Assembly: GCA_905221605.1 (NCBI GenBank)
Contig: CAJNDS010000157.1
Span: 1-64,000, forward strand
Length of the DNA: 64,000 nucleotides
DNA from: Symbiodinium natans
Lineage: Eukaryota; Sar; Dinophyceae; Suessiales; Symbiodiniaceae
Direction of reading: 5' to 3'
The notes beneath the pieces were generated by a model. That model ran no database searches. It saw only the letters and a list, made by a program, of their open reading frames with translations, and was not told the DNA's origin. How positions within the stretch are numbered: the stretch's first letter is position 1; each line of letters begins with the position of its first letter. Both the position numbers and the translations under genes were made by a program. Of this stretch, positions 40,094-51,148 are shown in pieces.

Positions 40094-41137
40094 GGTTTAG
40101 GGTTTAGGGTTTCGGAGTTCGAGGCGCAGCGGATACGGTGCTGGCACGCTGGCTGCACTTCGATTTTGGGTGGGAAGGGTTGTTCTGCCAACTTGATAAA
40201 AGAGCTTGTCAGCCTGTGCATGTTTGATCACGTAAGCTCCTTGCGGGAGCCACAAGCCGACGAAGTAAGCCGAGCTTAACAGGCTTGGGCTCTTTGGAGT
40301 GGGGGTTCGGAGGTGATTTCCCGTCTGAGGCGTCCAGGCCTGGAAAAGAGAGGGAGAGAGAGAGAGAGAGAGACGTGATGATGTGATGTTGCTCATGACA
40401 CTGGCACGGGGTGGGGAAGAGGGTGTGAAAAGATGTGAAGAGCTGGGGTTTCGAGGTGCAGGCGAACAGAGATTCTCACAACCCTGAAGATACCACGATG
40501 CTTGCCCACAGAAGCGGGAGGAGTGGGAGTGGAATGGAGTGGGATGGAGTGGGTCGTTGGCAGGGTGGAGCCCCTTTGGTTTGCCCACTGCTTCTCATCC
40601 CGATAATCCACCGGCTCATGTCGGAAGAAGCCTAGGTACTTCTACCCGCCAAAGGCTCCCTACTTGTGATGCCAGTGCTGCAAGCTGCATCTCTTTCTCT
40701 ACATAAATATAAATATAAAGATAAAAATAAAAATAAATATAAATATATGTATGTATATGTATACATATATATATATATATTATTTGTTTGGAAATATTGG
40801 GAAGGACCCTACCTGACTCTGCCGTGTTGAGCTGCCGCTACAGGACATGCAGGACACCGAACATGCAAGACAGCTCCCAAGCACCCCTCTCAGAAGCCCC
40901 CGCACCTGATGGTTGTCTTAAGAGCCCTTCTGATGCCCACTCGAGCTCCTTTTGGCCTAGAAAACCCTTAGGGCCCCTAACTCCCTCAAGCCCTCAGGCC
41001 CTTAGGCCCTAAGCCCTAAGCCTCCGATCCTTCCGCGCTCCATGCCACGGCCGGCGGGAGCATGGCCCACAAGAACCAGCCGCAGAATCGACGGCACTCC
41101 CAGGCCCATATTCTGCTGTTGCGTAGGGCCTTGGGGG
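40094..41137. other. Spacer with simple repeats
   Basis: (GA)n at about 40350-40374 and AT-rich (AAATAT)n/(ATGT)n at about 40700-40782. A short frame near 41060 reads MAHKNQPQNRRHSQAHILLL but has no support beyond openness. Confidence 0.5.
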
Positions 41138-41246
41138 GGGGGGGGTTAGGGTTTTAGGGTTTAGGGTTTAGGGTTTAGGGTTTAGGGTTTAGGGTTTAGG
41201 GTTTAGGGTTTAGGGTTTAGGGTTTAGGGCTGCAGGGGGGGGGGGG
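41138..41246. repeat. (TTTAGGG)n tract between two poly-G runs
   Basis: About thirteen units, with a run of about 13 G immediately before and about 12 G shortly after. A similar TAGGGC context precedes each G run. Confidence 0.9.
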
Positions 41247-41309
41247 TAGGCACCTGCTGTCGCAAGAAGTCTTCGCTCGCTTTCCGAGAGTTTCTAGAAG
41301 TACATTGCC

Positions 41310-41380
41310 TGGTCCACGATGTCTGCGCCGCCAGCTCTATGATCCCTCCGAAGTGGTGGACAAGGGCGCGCTCGGGGCTT
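41310..41380 (+). CDS. Putative exon, unknown protein
   Basis: One frame reads RCLRRQLYDPSEVVDKGALG and then a stop. Boundaries uncertain. Confidence 0.25.
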
Positions 41381-41532
41381 AGCGGTTCAGGGTCTAGGGC
41401 ATCTTTGGATTTAGGCTTTTAGGCTTTGCGGGCTTTGGGGGCTCTTTGGGGGCTCATTGGGGCTTGGGTGTTTAGAGGTTTTGGGGTTTTAGGGTTTTGT
41501 CGCATAAAGGCCACCGTAGCTCACATTTGAAG

Positions 41533-41613
41533 TTGCCTGCGGACTTGAGGTTGCAAGCCGAATCTGTGCTCCTGGAAGACACAGAGTTGAAACGCGCTTT
41601 CAAGGCAGCAAGG
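41533..41613 (+). CDS. Putative 27-codon exon
   Basis: TTTGAAG acceptor and GTGCGG donor enclose 81 bp reading LPADLRLQAESVLLEDTELK followed by RAFKAAR. The following intron begins just before a (TTTAGGG)n tract (41620-41685). No family recognised. Confidence 0.45.
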
Positions 41614-41724
41614 GTGCGGGGTTTAGGGTTTAGGGTTTAGGGTTTAGGGTTTAGGATTTAGGGTTTAGGGTTTAGGGTTTAGGGTGACGATTCACCATTT
41701 GTGCGCTTGTGTCATCATCTCCAG

Positions 41725-41799
41725 GATGTCACGCGCGATGGGCGCAGGGGCGTGGGTGGCCTCTACACCCCGGCGGGAGGCTGGCGGCCCATGCCCGGT
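41725..41799 (+). CDS. Putative exon, unknown protein
   Basis: CTCCAG acceptor, then the frame DVTRDGRRGVGGLYTPAGGW. It lies between a TTTAGGG tract and a CCCTAAA tract. Confidence 0.35.
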
Positions 41800-41827
41800 G
41801 CAAAAACCTGGAACGCATGCTGAGTTA

Positions 41828-42145
41828 CCCTAAACCCTAAACCCTAAACCCTAAACCCGAAGCCCTAAACCCTAAACCCTAAACCCTAAACCCTAAACCC
41901 TAAACCCTAAACCCTGGGCTCACTGGTTTGCCTTCATGATCCAAACTCTCTAATCCCTTCCCGTGCTCTTCATGGCCCCAGGTGTCATGGATGACAGGCC
42001 CAAAGAGGCCTTGGGCGCATGTTACTTGTGCTGAGAGCAGAACTCCCTGACACCCTAAACCCTAAACCCTAAACCCTAAACCCTAAACCCTAAACCCTAA
42101 ACCCTAAACCCTAAACCCCAAACCCTAAACCCTAAACCCTAAACC
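41828..42145. repeat. Two (CCCTAAA)n tracts
   Basis: Tracts at about 41828-41913 and 42052-42145 with about 140 bp of unique sequence between them. Confidence 0.92.
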
Positions 42146-42604
42146 CAACAACAAAGGCTGCTCGTCGTGTGCAGGCTGGCAGTCAGGACGAGCGAATGAC
42201 AAAAGTGGCGAAGCAGTACAAGGTCCCAAAGAGGGCAATCCGACAATCAGACACCTCTGAGATGTCCTTGTCTCGTCTGTCTCCTTTTGAACACTGTCAG
42301 AAGAGTGCGACTGCAAGAGGCGCAGAAGAAGCATCAGAAGAGCAAAGCAAGTAGGCTGCAGAAGACCGAGATCGAAATGGAGGACCAGACGACCTCTTGG
42401 ACGCCGTCCGCTCTCTTGTTCTTGTGTTCCTGTGATCATTTCTGAGACATGCTACAGCAGACCGGCAGAGATCGAAAGGACGAGAGGGTTCGAAAGAAGG
42501 CGCGAAGTCCAGCTGGCGTGGGGGGCTTTATGGAATGCCGGGCTTCGTGGCGCCCTCCGGAGGCCGTGCGGGTGCTTGGGGCATTCAGGGGCATTGATTT
42601 GTAG
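42146..42604. other. No gene recognised
   Basis: Frames of 60-100 codons on both strands lack recognisable features. Confidence 0.45.
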
Positions 42605-45600
42605 GCGGCGAAGATCTTGGACAACGCCAGTGAGGTGGAGAAGCTGCAGTTTCAGGACAGGCTGAGGCAGCTGAATTGGAGGTCGAAATTTGGGAGAAGA
42701 CCTGCTCTATCTGTACCCAGGAGCTCTTCAACTACTTCGATGCGGACAAGGATCGAGTCAGCTGGTTTCTCGGGGGGGGGGGGGGCCCTTTAGTTGCAGG
42801 TTCCCGTAGCTATCATAGGTGTGGATCGAAGGTTGGGGTGCCTAGGGACCCCGGTGCCCAAACGCTTGCGAGACAGTTCCAATGTCTCGAGCCCAAAGGC
42901 CACCTAAATTCCCGCGCACGCGGAATGCACAACCCTAACCAAGCTGCACAGCCAAGATGATCTGAAGCCCGAAATCTGCCCCCCCCCCCCCCCCAACACA
43001 TTCAACCCGTGCAGCGCAGTTTAGCAGCTTTAAGACCCCAGAACCATTGAAGGATCAGCAAGGGATTCCGGACAGTGTGCTTACCTAGCCCAGATTTAGC
43101 CTGCCACTTGCACTTTTTGAAGTTGCTTGGTGTCGCCCCACAACGTAACGAACCGAATAAAATTGAATAGCTTTGCCCCATAGCAGACGCAGAATGCAAG
43201 CAACCCTCAACCCTACACCACTTATCTTATTGTGCCCGATACACAGATACTGCACGCAGGATACTAGCTGGGGCTCTATCGAGCTGGCTCAGCGTGACTC
43301 GGCTCTACAGTCGTTTTCACGGGTTTGGGATTCACGGAGTGGGTGGAAGACTCACTGTACTTTGAGTTTTGTCTACTCAAGTTTACTAAAGGCTTCATCA
43401 GAGCAGCTGGTGATTCTGCTCACTACAGCAACCATTGCATTGCTTAGACAAGTCCTGAAACTCTGTTCGCACCCCTGCAAACCCTGCGCTGGCCCAGGCA
43501 TGTCAGATGTTGGCTACGCCACCAGCGTCCGTGCCCCAGTCTGCAGCCCTCAAGCCGTGGCGGCAAACTCTTCGTCCAGGAGTTAGGGAAGAAGCCCCTT
43601 TACAGAAATGAGCCAGCATGAGCCAGCAATCCTTAAGACCTGCAACTGCAGATGCGCGCAAAACCAAGGTCCCCAAACCCCAGCCCAAACCTACATAAAC
43701 CCCTGAGTCCTAAGCCCAGAGCCTGGAAGCCACCACCCCACAAATCCCGCAGTGCAGCTGGGAACACCAAGGTGGAGGCAGCATCAAACCTGCTCTACTT
43801 CGCGGGGGCCACGCGGCGGCAATGATTCGCGCTGCCTTTCAATCCGGGTCAAGCTTTTAGTGTGGGGTTTAGGGTTTGGGCATGAGGGTTTAGGGTCTAG
43901 GGCTTACCAGAGGTCGCTGTGATTGCACACAGACATGTACTCAGACTTACTCATGTACTCGTCTGCTTGGCGGCGAATGCGACTCCACTTCCCTGTAGGC
44001 AGGACCCCCCCCAACCAAAGGGAACAGTATTTTGGGCAACCTGCTTGTTGCTGAAGGCTAGGCTAGACCTGAGGCTTCGGGCTTTTAAAGAGCTTCTTGA
44101 GCACACGAGCCAAGGTACGAGACGTGGACAGGACACATGCTGCCTGAAACAAATGTCCTGTCCATGTGCCAGAGAAGTCCCGCGAAGCGATTTCTGTCGC
44201 AAGTGCCGCGAACATTCTTTGATACCTTTTGTGCTTCCAGCTTTCTGCGGGCTTCTCCTCGAGCTGCTCTTGCATGTTCTGGGCAGAGTCGCATGTCGCA
44301 GGATCACCTACGAAGACTTCGTCAACATGATGCCTAAGCTACAGGCCTGTGTTTCGGAGGGCTGACAGGGTGAAGTGTGACGGCCTTTCCTTTGTGCGGG
44401 CGTAACGCTGCCCAGCAATCTCTTGTTGCACTGGGACAGGCCTTCCGAAAACTCTTGGAGAAGGCAGTTGGGTTTTCGCAACTCCATGAAACGAGCGCAT
44501 CATGCTGAGAAGCAGCTTAGTGTGTGTGGAGGACTTCATGCGCCTTTTCCAGGAGAAGGAGCCATGAGGGACGGTGTCGGGGACCCGCCCTGCCCCTCAA
44601 ATCCTGGATTCCGCATCCCTAGACTCCGAATCTTTGAGGCAAATTGGGCCCCTAAACCCTACAGCCCTACGACCCGAAAGCCCTAAACCCCAAAACCCTG
44701 GGCGCTGCAGGACGACGGCACAGGCCACATCACCACGAAGCAGCTCCGTGAGGTGTTGCCGGGAGGGTCTTGAACACACATTTTCGATAAGATTTGCTTC
44801 GTTAAGTTATTTTGTTGTGCATTATTATATAGTATGTGATGATCGAGAATGTTAAAAAATATATGATACTGACGTTAAAGTATTCGTATGTTGAAAAAGA
44901 ATTGTCATATTCCTTTTTTAGGAGCTCCTAGGCATCCGCGGGATCTGGGATTAGAGTTTGCTTAGGGCTTAGGGCATAGGGCTTAGGGCTTGGGGCTTGT
45001 AGGGTTTAGCGGATGGCTGAGGGCTTATAATAAGGTTTAGGGTTTAGGGCTGAGGGTTTACGGTTTAGGTGGTTTGAGACACGGGCACTGAAAGGTCGCG
45101 AGATGCAGGCCTTTGGCCAGGAGCTCCTGGGGTGGCTTTTGCAGGGTTTTTTCATCGAAGGCCTGAGCCTTCTCTTAGACTTTTGTGGCTGCTTGGGTGG
45201 CCAATTGCGCTCTTCTTGCCCTTAAAGCCTAATAAACCCTAAACCCCAAACACCCTAAACCTTAAACCCTAAACCCTAAACCCTAAACCCTGCTTGTTTC
45301 ATCTCCAGGTCTTGCTGGTCCTGTCGGGACCGGATGGCATGGAGGAGGACCAGGTGCATGTATGGCCCTAAAGGGTAGGCTCTCAACCTCAACCCCAACG
45401 TGGTATGCTGCACACCAGTGCCTCTTGAACTCACGACGCGTGTCTCTGTGCCGCAGATGGCTGACATCATGAAGAAGGCCGATCCGACCCGTGAAGGCCC
45501 AGCAGTTGTGCTGGAGAAAGGGCCCATGGTTTGGATCTCCCCCACGTTGTGATCCAAAGCCATCGCGTGCTTGCTTCGCCTGCAGGGCGCGTGAACTTCA

Positions 45601-45640
45601 ATGACATGGCCTCGTGCCCAGCGCAGCATGTCCAACCTGC
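42605..45640 (+). CDS. EF-hand (calmodulin-like) protein split into mini-exons
   Basis: EF-hand pieces occur in order. 42721-42756 reads ELFNYFDADKDR. About 44302-44362 reads ITYEDFVNMM. 44711-44752 reads DDGTGHITTKQLRE. 45309-45353 reads VLLVLSGPDGMEEDQ. 45457-45496 reads MADIMKKADPTRE, and 45586 onward reads RVNFNDMA. The last four join in frame, with GT, GT and GC donors, into the second EF-hand pair of a calmodulin or centrin-like Ca2+ sensor. The join between the first two pieces is unresolved. An exon at 42605-42680 (ILDNASEVEKLQFQDRLRQL) may be the N-terminal part or another gene. The 44753-45308 intron contains telomere-like tracts. In the last loop DPTREG replaces the usual acidic residues, so Ca2+ binding there is doubtful. 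The 3' end is not determined. Confidence 0.6.
42765..43720. other. Intron or spacer with G and C runs
   Basis: Poly-G at about 42771-42784, poly-C at about 42979-42994. Frame 43173-43586 has no recognisable features. A short coding-like stretch (VEAASNLLYFAGATRR) lies at about 43769-43820. Confidence 0.45.
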
Positions 45641-45783
45641 CGTCTGTCTGTGTTATCCCGGCTGTGGGTGGCGTGACCCTAACCCCGAAACCCTTTGGCG
45701 CCAAGATTCTGTCCCTCTTCGGCTCGAAGCCTCTGCTGAGCTACGAGCCGCCGAAGCGCTCAGGCGCCCAAGTGTCCCGCTTT

Positions 45784-45910
45784 TAGGGTTAGGGTTTAGG
45801 GTTTAGGGTTTAGGGTTTAGGGTTTAGGGTTTAGGGTTTAGGGTTTAGGGTTTAGGGTTTAGGGTTTAGGGCTCAGGGTTCAGGGTTGAGGGTTGAGGGC
45901 TTAGGGTTCT
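45784..45910. repeat. (TTTAGGG)n tract
   Basis: About fourteen good units followed by degenerate ones (TTCAGGG, TTGAGGG). Confidence 0.93.
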
Positions 45911-46884
45911 CATGGTGTAGGGTTCCACGGTTTGATAGTTGGTTTAGGTAGTCTAGTAGGATTTGTAGGATGTTTTTGGCGAACCCATGCTTTTTATGCG
46001 TAGACGTAGAGATCTTTTCTTGCTGTGGGTGCTTTCTCGTTGGGGGTGCACCAAATTAAGAAAATGAAGGCCAAGATGGTTTCAAATATCTTTCAAATAA
46101 GCCACAACATTTTGCGAGTTCAAAAAATGAGTAATGTGTTTTTATAGTCGATCTCAAGAGGCATTTGAATGAGGAAGTAATGCACCGCGGTTGGAAGCCT
46201 GCTCCTATTGCTCCGGGGCAGCAGTTGGTGAGGTGGGAATGAAGGACTAGCAGCACCAGGAAGGATCAGACGAACCCCTAAACCCTAAACCCTAAACCCG
46301 AAACCCCCCAACTCCTAGGCCCTAAAACCCCCGAAACCCTAAACCCACCTAAGCCATAAGTCCGCTCCGAGGAGACGGGGGTCTCTTGGACTCCTTGATG
46401 AGGGCTTTTGGCCACCTCTGCGGTTCCCCTGGCGTGGGTTCAGCCCGAAACCCGAAGGGTTTAGGGTTTAGGGTTTAGGGTTTAGGGTCTGGGGTGGTTT
46501 AGGGTTTAGGTGCTCTTGGGTTCTAGAGGATGGCTGTCATGGTGTAGGGCTTTAGGGGCGCTCGTGCATGGTGTGGGAGCTGGTGTCAGGGGTACAAGGG
46601 TCCATCGCAAGGGTTCAGGGTTTAGGGTTTAGGGTTTAGGGTTTGAAGGATTTAGGAAAATGCTGAAGGGTTCCCTGCGAGACTTGGAAGATTGTGGGGT
46701 CATAGAGGTTCAGATCGCTGCGGGGCGTTCGTAAGCTTTCATGATTTGGGCCTTCCCCCTGCGAAGAACCAGCAATAAGGCGGAGTTTTTGCCCCGTATA
46801 GGGTTTAGGGTTTTAGGGTTTAGGGCAAAGTTTAGGGTTAGGGCCATCTGGCCAGGTGTGGCGCCAGCAAAGCCTCCCCCGCAG
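45911..46884. other. Spacer with short telomere-like tracts
   Basis: Tracts at about 46275-46345 (CCCTAAA), 46457-46487, 46615-46642 and 46798-46828 (TTTAGGG). No supported exon before 46885. Confidence 0.5.
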
Positions 46885-46933
46885 TACGTGGGCGACGTGC
46901 CTCGCCTGCGTAAAGCTCTGAGAGGCTTGCTCG
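46885..46933 (+). CDS. Putative mini-exon
   Basis: CCGCAG acceptor and GTATGC donor enclose a frame reading YVGDVPRLRKALRGLL. Parent gene unknown. Confidence 0.4.
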
Positions 46934-46957
46934 GTATGCCCTGGGGACATCCTTTAT

Positions 46958-47049
46958 TTTCCCTTATTGGGTTTAAGGGAATCATATGCAGGAATATATG
47001 TCTTATTCTCCCTTAATGGGTTTTAAGGGGATCATATTCAGGAATATTT
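46958..47049. repeat. Direct repeat, two 42-48-bp units
   Basis: CCCTTATTGGGTTTAAGGGA then ATCATATGCAGGAATAT is followed by a second copy (CCCTTAATGGGTTTTAAGGG, ATCATATTCAGGAATAT). Possibly a duplicated arm of a hairpin element. Confidence 0.75.
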
Positions 47050-48066
47050 TTTGTCACGGGTTCGAAGGGCCATCCTAGCTTGGAGCCAAGCGGCCCAAGC
47101 TTCGGTTTCGTTGGTTGCCCCAGTTCGAACACCCCAAACATTATTTCGGCCCGAATAGAAGGAGCCAAAGTAAAGTGCCCTTCATAATCCTTCTATAACT
47201 CTCATAATCACATAATCATAAGCAATCTCCACCAAACCCATATGGCAAGGAGCTACAGCGACACCCATGCTGATGACACAGGGCCCGACCCCCCCCAAGC
47301 CCTCTCCTGCCTGAGCTTCCGAGGTAGCGCCGCCGCTCCCTGACGCAAAGGGCTAGGGTGCACTGACCACGCCAGGAGTGCAGCTTCAGCGAGAATACCA
47401 GAGGTGTAGGGTTCAGAGGCCGGAGCGGTGCGCCCGACGTGCTGCCTAGATTCTTGGATAATGTGCTGACTTAGTCGCTGCTTGCGCCGCTGGAGATGAA
47501 ATTGCTGGCTGTTGCAGCAACATCTCACGGTTCGCGATCTCCAGCGGCTCACTGGGCATGACTCCCGCAGGGAGATGTGCTTCTGAGCGGCCAACAGGGC
47601 TGAGAGCATTGCCAAGCCATGACTCGCCTGCGGAACAGCAGTCCGTTAATGCCACTGGCCGGTGCCTGCTTCCACAAGAATCCGAATCCGCCAGTGAAAA
47701 TCTGCAAGGGCACCTGCCACTCTTGTTCTACCTCTACTACTCTGGGCTTATATTGTTCTACCTTACTTACCCTGCTGTGAGTATGCAAAAAAGCACTGAG
47801 AAGCCCTGGCACAGAAGCTGGACGTGCGAGCACATCTTCAGCGACAACATCGCGTTTGCCCAGCGGAAGATGGGCAGGACTGCCATGTAGGAACCCAGAA
47901 ATCTGGGAGCCTGAGCATTGTAAACAAAATGTAGGGGTCAGAATAATTGCAGATAGTATTCCCAAATGGTCTCCAGAACATCCCCCAAGCCCTATTTTAA
48001 TTATTAAGGCTCCTATAGTCGCCAAGAAACACCTGCATTTGGCTTCATGGGCTCTTCATCAACCCT
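47050..48066. other. No gene recognised
   Basis: Frames up to 158 codons occur on both strands at 47253-48025 but none has domain features or convincing exon boundaries. Confidence 0.4.
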
Positions 48067-48155
48067 TACTTGGGTTCTCTTAGCAGGGAAATGAGGGAAA
48101 GTAGGTGCGTACCAATGAGATACCTACTTCCCGCATTCCCTCAAAGAGCCAGTAC
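48067..48155. mobile_element. Hairpin element (GGTTCTTAGCAGGGAAT family)
   Basis: Left arm TCTCTTAGCAGGGAAATGAG and AAAGTAGGT, right arm ACCTACTTCCCGCATTCCCT then CAAAGAGCC, form a long imperfect inverted repeat. Related to 1337-1478 and 57890-57999. Confidence 0.7.
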
Positions 48156-48175
48156 GCTCACTTCCCAACTTACCC

Positions 48176-48349
48176 TAAACACTAAACCCTAAACCCTAAA
48201 CCCTAAACCCTAAAATAAAACTCTCCACGTCGGGAGCCGCTCAGGATGCCTTTGCTGGAATCCTCAGGAGCCGGGAAGATGGGAGCTCTTCTTCTCTCAC
48301 TCGTCTTCTTTAGCCTTCTTTTTGCTCATGATTCTTGTGACCCTAAACC

Positions 48350-48381
<32 letters not shown>

Positions 48382-48422
48382 ACCCTAAACCCTAAACCCT
48401 AAACCCTAAACCCTCAACCCTA
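48176..48422. repeat. (CCCTAAA)n and (CCCTCAA)n tracts
   Basis: Tracts at about 48176-48213 and 48339-48422, the second mixing CCCTCAA and CCCTAAA units. A coding-like stretch between them (48248-48313) reads DAFAGILRSREDGSSSSLTR then stop. Confidence 0.85.
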
Positions 48423-48555
48423 ATCTTCTTTGTTTCTTTTCTGTGCGTTGCTTTTTTGTTGGAGTGGCTCTTTGCCACGCCCAGGTCTGCCTCCATGGTT
48501 TTTGCCAGCCCGGGTTCTTAAGTTTGAGGAACTCCCTATAAGGCCGGGTCTACGA

Positions 48556-48650
48556 TGTGGGGGTTTCCGTACCCTTTTGGGGGGTCCCTTCAAGGGGATT
48601 CTCGTCTATTTGGGGTATAACAAATGGGTACCCGGATTTCGGGAGAGACC
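48556..48650. mobile_element. Hairpin element (GGGGTTT family)
   Basis: Begins GGGGGTTTCCGTACCC and ends near TACCCGGATTTCGG. Inner GGGGTCCCTTCAAGGGGATTC matches the family layout, but the arms are diverged. Confidence 0.55.
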
Positions 48651-48689
48651 CATGTGCTTCCAGAAGTACCGAACTTGATTTGTGTGCAG

Positions 48690-48778
48690 ATGCCTTCGGC
48701 GTGGGACAGGATTTTGCAGCGACGTCTGCGAAGATCGCGCACGTCTTCCAAGGCACCGCGGACTTGCTGTTGCTTTGA
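48690..48778 (+). CDS. Putative terminal exon
   Basis: GTGCAG acceptor, then DAFGVGQDFAATSAKIAHVF and QGTADLLLL before TGA. A CCCTAAA tract follows at once (48780-48888). No family recognised. Confidence 0.4.
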
Positions 48779-48897
48779 GGCCCTAAACACTAAACCCTAA
48801 ACACTAAACCCTAAACCCTAAACCCTAAGCCCTAAGCCCTAAGCCCTATAAGCCCGAAGCCCTGAACCCTAAACCCTAAACCCTACGCTTCTCCAAC

Positions 48898-49053
48898 ATG
48901 GCTCGAAGAGCTTTCCGTGGACAGGCATTCTACTTCAGAGACGCCAGTGGCACTTTGAGGCTCGAATGCGGCATTAATAAAGGCATGAGCAGGTGCAGGA
49001 ATCTGGAGGTCTCGACAGCCCAAGGCTGCCAAAGCTTTTGTACCCAAAACTTA
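48898..49053 (+). CDS. Small ORF or start exon
   Basis: ATG 48898 opens a 51-codon frame starting MARRAFRGQAFYFRDASG, between two telomere-like tracts. It could be a first exon or chance. Confidence 0.25.
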
Positions 49054-49423
49054 TAAGATATCTTTTTTAAGAACCTTGAGAGTCGTTCTTCTGCCAGGTA
49101 TGTGGACTCAGATCTGCGCGCCCTCCAATGATTGGCCTGCAAGTCTCTGGTGGTAAGACACGGCTTCGGCGACCTGCCTGAACACCCAGAGCCCTCAAGC
49201 CCTAAACTTGCACGTCGTAGCTTCTCAGGCCCAGTTGAAAACCTGAAAGACTTTTCAGCCCTAAGAATCCCAAACTTCCCAGAGGGTTTAGAGTTTAGAG
49301 TTTAGGGTTTAGGGTTTAGGGTTTAGGGTTCTTGACCTCTCGCCGAAGACGGCAGCCAGCAGACCACGTCGCAGCACGCGGAGACGAAAACCGGAGCGCC
49401 GGTGACGCCAGCTGGAGGGCTGG

Positions 49424-49571
49424 GTTTAGGGTTTAGGGTTTAGGGTTTAGGGTTTAGGGTTTAGGGTTTAGGGTTTAGGGTTTAGGGTTTAGGGTTTAGG
49501 GTTTAGGGTTTAGGGTTTAGGGTTTAGGGTTAGGGTTTAGGGTTTAGGGTTTAGGGTTTAGGGTTTAGGAG
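49424..49571. repeat. (TTTAGGG)n tract
   Basis: About twenty-one units with one slipped TTAGGG. A coding-like island (about 49332-49415, reading EDGSQQTTSQHAETKTGAPV) precedes it. Confidence 0.95.
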
Positions 49572-49726
49572 GCTTGAAGACAATCCAGCCCCAAGGCTTC
49601 TCAAGTTGTTTCAAGGTGACTTCTATCATGTTTGTGTGGCTCGGCCCTAAACTCCACAACCGAAACCCCTAAACCCTAAACCCTAAACCCTAAATCCTAA
49701 GCCCTCCACCCCAAACATCCTCCGAG

Positions 49727-50300
49727 GTCCGAAAGCAGGCTGCGCCAGCTCGAGCGGCAACTGGAAGAGTCCACTGCCGGCAAGGCCCCCCTGCACTGAG
49801 CACTGAGGGGCGCCCCTACACCCTAAACCCTATAAACCCTATAAACCCTCTAAACCCTCTAAACCCAATAAACCCTATAAACCCTATAAGCCCTATAAGC
49901 CCTAAAATCGACATCCCCTACCTCCTAAACCCTACCTTAAACCCCTAAGCAAAGCTTCCTACAACCCTAAACCCTAAACCCTAAACCCTAAACCCTAAAC
50001 CCTAAACCCTAAACCCTAAACCCCCAAACCTTAAACCCCTACACAAAGCCTCCTACAAGCGATTAGGCCGCCCTTGAGCGGCGAGCCTCCGAGCTGCAAA
50101 GGCAGGTGGCCGAGCAGCGTGAGGCACTCAGGAAGGGGTTTAGGGTTTAGGGTTTAGGGTTTAGGGTTTAGGGTTTAGGGGTTAGGGTTTAGGGTTTAGG
50201 CGAGCTGGAAGAGATGTTGCCGGACAAGTTGCAGTTGGGCCTACCTACTGGCCCGCTGTGCGCTCTGAGTTTAAGGGGGCCTTCGTCCAAAAGCAGTTAG
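49727..50300 (+). CDS. Coiled-coil protein exons with telomere-like introns
   Basis: Three exons join in frame: 49727-49784 (SESRLRQLERQLEESTAGK), 50067-50118 (AALERRASELQRQVAEQ) and 50200 onward (ELEEMLPDKLQ). They give a continuous heptad-like coiled coil. The first intron (49785-50066, GC donor, AG|G) contains CCCTAAA and CCCTATA tracts. The second (50119-50199, GT donor) contains a TTTAGGG tract, and its GTGAG start is echoed by GCGAG at the downstream exon. N- and C-terminal exons are not identified, so the protein cannot be named. Similar coiled-coil exons lie at 58050-59075, beyond the globin-channel gene, and may belong to a different gene. Confidence 0.6.
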
Positions 50301-51148
50301 GCAACCTATTCGCTGGCGTGTGCTTTGTTGTTCGCAGCTCCATGCGCGAGTCTTGGTCTCTCTGCCTTTTTGTTCTCACGCAGCCCTCGGAATTAAGAGA
50401 GATGTGCCAGCGTGGCATGAGTGACGCTGTGAAAAAGCAAAGCGGCGAAATGACACAAGATGGAAATACGTGATATGAAGAGTGAACACACTTACTGACT
50501 TCTGCACCTATGCCGCTGCACTCATCGTGGTCCGCGCACGCCGTTGCTTACTGTTGCGGTGGGTCTGGTGGCCGTGGTTTTTGTGGCGGTTGTGATTTTT
50601 GCGGTGGTTGTGGTTATGGTTATTGCGGTTGTTACGGTGGTCGCACTGGTGGCAGTGGTGATCGGGAGCAGGAGCAGCAAGTTGGAGCAGCAGGAGCCGC
50701 AGCAATGGGGGTGTGGTGGCGGTGGCGGTGGCGGTTGGCGTTGTTGCCCTTAGTTCGGGTTTAGGGTTTAGGGTTTAGGGTTTAGGGTTTAGGGTTTAGG
50801 GTTCAGGGTTTAGGGTTTAGGGTTTATAGGGTTTAGGGTTTAGGGTTTTCTCATGCTGGGACCTCGCAATCGCTGAGGCGAGACCTTGCAGAAAGGAAGC
50901 CAAGAGGCACCGATGCACCGTGTTGTCACTCTTCTGGGTCTTCCGAGCCTAAAAGGAAACTCCTTCGAAGGAAGCCTGCTAAGCCCCGGTCGATGACTTG
51001 CAGAAGTGCAAGTCCTCTAAGATGCGGTCCAGAGACGGACTTGTGCTTCACTTGCACATGACGTGAGCATGTCCTGGCCTTTGTTGCAGCCGACTCGGCT
51101 CTTCTCATGTCGGTTGCGGTAAACTAGCTCCGACAGCTCAAGACGGGC
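50301..51148. repeat. GGT-rich simple sequence and telomere-like tract
   Basis: Trinucleotide (GGT)n-like sequence at about 50550-50740 yields Gly-rich and Val-rich frames that I do not call as genes. (TTTAGGG)n follows at 50756-50850. The remainder is the upstream region of the globin-channel gene, with an in-frame TAG at 51125 before its ATG. Confidence 0.65.

Noticed and set aside
47549-48025. 158-codon minus-strand ORF overlapping plus-strand frames
   Set aside because: No domain features; similar openness in other frames suggests chance.
50510-50764. Glycine-rich and valine-rich small proteins
   Set aside because: Both frames come from one GGT-type simple repeat. No start context or flanking support.
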